Shown: positions 6,040 through 7,841 of the stretch, one piece after another
How positions within the stretch are numbered: position 1 is the first letter of the stretch
Layout of the letters: the number at the start of each line of letters is the position of its first letter
NCBI GenBank assembly: GCA_002361365.1
Contig: DEST01000038.1
Span: forward strand, 1-7,841
Reading direction: 5' to 3'
Source: Alphaproteobacteria bacterium UBA3307
GTDB taxonomy: Bacteria > Pseudomonadota > Alphaproteobacteria > RF32 > CAG-239
DNA length: 7,841 nucleotides
The notes under the pieces: model-generated
Database searches by the model: none
What the model was told of the DNA's origin: nothing
Seen by the model: the letters and a program-made list of their open reading frames with translations, nothing else
Made by a program: the position numbers and the translations under genes

Positions 6040-6948
6040 ATGGATAAAGAGCTTATACGCAAAAATGAAATCACGGTTGAAGATGAAGATACATCTTTGT
6101 TTATGTATGTTTTGTCTTCTATTTATATGTATCTGTTTGTGGTGGTTTTGGCTATGGTAATGGCCATTCACGCTATGGTCAATAATTGGGAAAAAGATAT
6201 TGTGGGAGCCATAACTGTACAGGTTTCTCCGGTGGAAGATGCCAACAAAAAGATTGATAAGGAAAAAACAGAACAACAAGTTAATAAAGTTTTGCAATAT
6301 ATGGAAAATGTGAGCGGAGTCAAAAGCGTTCATGTTTTAGATGATAAAAATATTGAAAAGTTGATGACACCATGGCTCGGAACCAAGATAGATATTGCAA
6401 CTTTACCAATTCCTAAATTGCTTGACGTGCAACTTGATACCGATGAATCTCTGAACTATGATGAGATTACGCAAGGTTTGCATAAATTAACCCCAAATGC
6501 TTCTATTGATAATCATCGTCTGTGGTTAAATAAATTGCTCAAATTTGCCGGTTCACTTAATACTTTAGCTCTTGCTGTGCTGATTATGGTAATTGCAATT
6601 TGTGCATTTTCGATATATTATTCAGCGCGAACCAGTTTGAATATTAACATAAATTCTATAGAAATTTTGCATATTATCGGTGCGCAAGATGATTATATTG
6701 CGCGGCAGTATGCTCGTAGCTATGGCAAAATAGGCTTTTTCGCCGGAGTTATTGGGTTGATGTTTGCCGTTCCCAGTATAATAATTATCGGTAAATACGG
6801 AATTTCAACCGGCAGCGGACTTTTAAACGGTGCAGGACTTTCACCGTTTAGCTGGGTTTTGATTATGATTACGCCGATTTTTTCGTATTTTTATGCTCGC
6901 ATAACAGCATACTATACGGTTAGAAAATCATTGGAGAAAATGTGTTGA
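6040..6948 (+). CDS. ftsX: Cell division protein FtsX
   Basis: FtsX is the inner-membrane partner of FtsE; its large periplasmic loop recruits or activates murein hydrolase regulators. The 302-residue protein has an acidic cytoplasmic N-terminus, TM1 at about 24-44, a periplasmic domain at about 45-172 containing the family stretch LPIPKLLDVQL (122-132), then TM2 (about 173-195), TM3 (about 231-251) and TM4 (about 270-290). Between TM2 and TM3 lies the cytoplasmic FtsX motif IEILHIIGAQDDYIARQY (207-224), which contacts the ATPase. The ATG at 6040 is chosen: GGAG (6028-6031) lies 8 bases upstream and the following MDKELIRK is a normal start. An in-frame GTG at 6031 is the alternative. Its end overlaps the preferred start of the DUF218 gene, implying coupled translation. 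Confidence 0.96.
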   Translation: MDKELIRKNEITVEDEDTSLFMYVLSSIYMYLFVVVLAMVMAIHAMVNNWEKDIVGAITVQVSPVEDANKKIDKEKTEQQVNKVLQYMENVSGVKSVHVLDDKNIEKLMTPWLGTKIDIATLPIPKLLDVQLDTDESLNYDEITQGLHKLTPNASIDNHRLWLNKLLKFAGSLNTLALAVLIMVIAICAFSIYYSARTSLNININSIEILHIIGAQDDYIARQYARSYGKIGFFAGVIGLMFAVPSIIIIGKYGISTGSGLLNGAGLSPFSWVLIMITPIFSYFYARITAYYTVRKSLEKMC

Positions 6949-7523
6949 GAATGTCTAAAAAATATACGTTTTTCAGTTTAATTTTAAGTGGTATTGCCTT
7001 ATGGTTTGGCGGATTCTTGTGGTTTTGCTTTCAGATAAATCATTATGAGAAAAACAAAACTCGTACTGACGCAATTGTAGTTTTGACCGGAGGACGTAAC
7101 CGGATTACGGAATCTATCTCTTTATTAAACAGCGGAATTGCCGATAAAATGTTTATTTCAGGCGTTTCAAAAAAAGTAACAATTGCCCAAATAGAGGATA
7201 AAGCCGGAGTTGCACTGTTGTTTCCGGAAAAGGTGGATTTGGGATATAAAGCACAAAATACTCTCGGCAACGCTTCAGAAATTAAAGAATGGATTGAAAA
7301 AAATAATATAAATTCCATTAGGCTTGTTACGTCAAATTATCATTTACCGCGAAGTATGGCAGAACTTGCCAGCTATCATTTGCCTCTAAAGATTATAGCT
7401 CATCCGGTATATTCGGAAAAAATATCCAAAAATTGGTGGGCAGGTTGGGGTACTCTAAAGTTTTTATTTGCGGAATATAATAAATATACTTATGTTTTGA
7501 TGCGTAATTTATTGAAAATATAG
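6942..7523 (+). CDS. YdcF/DUF218 family membrane-anchored protein
   Basis: The product is up to 193 residues: one N-terminal membrane anchor (about 10-30, FFSLILSGIALWFGGFLWF) followed by a DUF218 domain that would face the periplasm. Domain marks are DAIVVLTGGRNR (43-54), the FISG strand (71-74), KAQNTLGNASE (103-113) and VTSNYHLPRS (129-138). Members include YdcF, which binds S-adenosylmethionine, and SanA/ElyC, implicated in envelope or lipid-carrier homeostasis; the reaction is unknown. The start is ambiguous. GGAG at 6933-6936 is 5 bases before GTG 6942, 8 before TTG 6945 and 14 before ATG 6951. I chose GTG for the spacing, giving a 7-base overlap with ftsX; ATG 6951 would give 190 residues and start 2 bases after the ftsX stop. 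plsC follows within 9 bases, consistent with an envelope role. Confidence 0.9.
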   Translation: MLRMSKKYTFFSLILSGIALWFGGFLWFCFQINHYEKNKTRTDAIVVLTGGRNRITESISLLNSGIADKMFISGVSKKVTIAQIEDKAGVALLFPEKVDLGYKAQNTLGNASEIKEWIEKNNINSIRLVTSNYHLPRSMAELASYHLPLKIIAHPVYSEKISKNWWAGWGTLKFLFAEYNKYTYVLMRNLLKI

Positions 7524-7532
7524 GAGAAAATA

Positions 7533-7841
7533 ATGATATATATCCGTTCGCTTTTGGCAAATGCTTTCTTTTTTGCAACTCTAATAATCGGCTGTATTAT
7601 CCAATTGCCGATTGCATTGTTGCCACAAAAAGTAACAATATTTTACTGGGATAAAGTGGTTATGCCGATAGCTCTGTTTTGGATTAATTTTTTTGCCGGT
7701 CTTAAGTTTGAGGTGCGCGGTACAAAAAATATTAAAGCTCATAATGTTATTTACGCCTGCAAACACGAATCGGCATTGGAAACCTATTCTTTTACACATT
7801 TTGCTCCAACAACGACATATATTTTAAAAAAAGAATTGGTA
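7533..7841 (+). CDS. plsC: 1-acyl-sn-glycerol-3-phosphate acyltransferase PlsC (3' partial)
   Basis: The first 103 codons are present and the frame runs off the right edge. PlsC transfers an acyl chain to position 2 of lysophosphatidic acid to make phosphatidic acid, the precursor of membrane phospholipids, at the inner membrane. A hydrophobic N-terminus (about 5-30, LLANAFFFATLIIGCII) and a second hydrophobic stretch (about 48-60) are followed by VIYACKHESALETY. This is the acyltransferase motif I in H-x4-E form (His80 and Glu85) rather than the textbook H-x4-D; KHQS-x-x-ET variants are usual in many proteobacterial PlsC proteins. YILKKEL (96-102) matches the conserved LKREL that follows. 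GGAG (7523-7526) sits 6 bases before the ATG and shares its first base with the last base of the preceding stop codon. Motifs II-IV lie outside the window. Confidence 0.92.
   Translation, partial: MIYIRSLLANAFFFATLIIGCIIQLPIALLPQKVTIFYWDKVVMPIALFWINFFAGLKFEVRGTKNIKAHNVIYACKHESALETYSFTHFAPTTTYILKKELV

Noticed and set aside
5929..6333. Minus-strand open frame opposite the ftsE end and ftsX start.
   Set aside because: It spans two clear coding sequences on the other strand, is His/Phe/Asn-rich in the way antisense frames are, and has no family motif.
1..7841. Mobile elements, CRISPR arrays, toxin-antitoxin or defence genes, tRNAs and riboswitches.
   Set aside because: I looked on both strands and found no direct-repeat arrays, transposase motifs, tRNA cloverleaf signatures or structured leaders. 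The genes are housekeeping types with uniform composition.

Overview
The window reads as ordinary chromosome of an AT-rich alphaproteobacterium, probably an uncultured or host-associated lineage. This is inferred from gene content and order: an MJ0042-type zinc-ribbon/DUF3426 protein divergent from ftsE-ftsX-(DUF218)-plsC, and a GatB/YqeY gene directly upstream of dnaG, both familiar alphaproteobacterial neighbourhoods. Base composition is low in G+C throughout, codon use looks uniform, and TAA, TAG and TGA all serve as stops. I see no insertion sequence, phage gene, tRNA, rRNA or CRISPR array, and no gene-free stretch longer than about 120 bases.

Layout from left to right. Positions 3-821 (+) hold the 3' part of a DHH/DHHA1 phosphoesterase gene whose 5' end lies outside the window. 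It converges, with a 6-base gap, on a minus-strand block running from 5205 down to 828. In transcription order that block is: a membrane-anchored zinc-ribbon/DUF3426 protein (5205-4411), a GatB/YqeY protein (4381-3929), DNA primase dnaG (3919-2069), a diverged dihydrodipicolinate-reductase-like protein (1969-1139) with its own good sigma70-type promoter at 2043-2016, a rho-independent terminator (1134-1099), and a 73-residue unrecognised protein (1049-828).

From 5322 to the right edge the plus strand carries a tight operon: ftsE, ftsX, a DUF218/YdcF-type protein and the first 103 codons of plsC. Junctions are +13, -7 and +9 bases, so translational coupling is likely. The 116-base gap at 5206-5321 must hold the starts of both divergent operons.

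Taken together, the left-going operon supplies replication priming and the right-going operon supplies divisome/peptidoglycan control (FtsEX) plus envelope lipid synthesis (PlsC). I found no evidence of an exotic system. The least explained items are the degenerate DapB-like protein with a promoter-proximal palindrome, and the small Cys/His-containing 73-residue protein.
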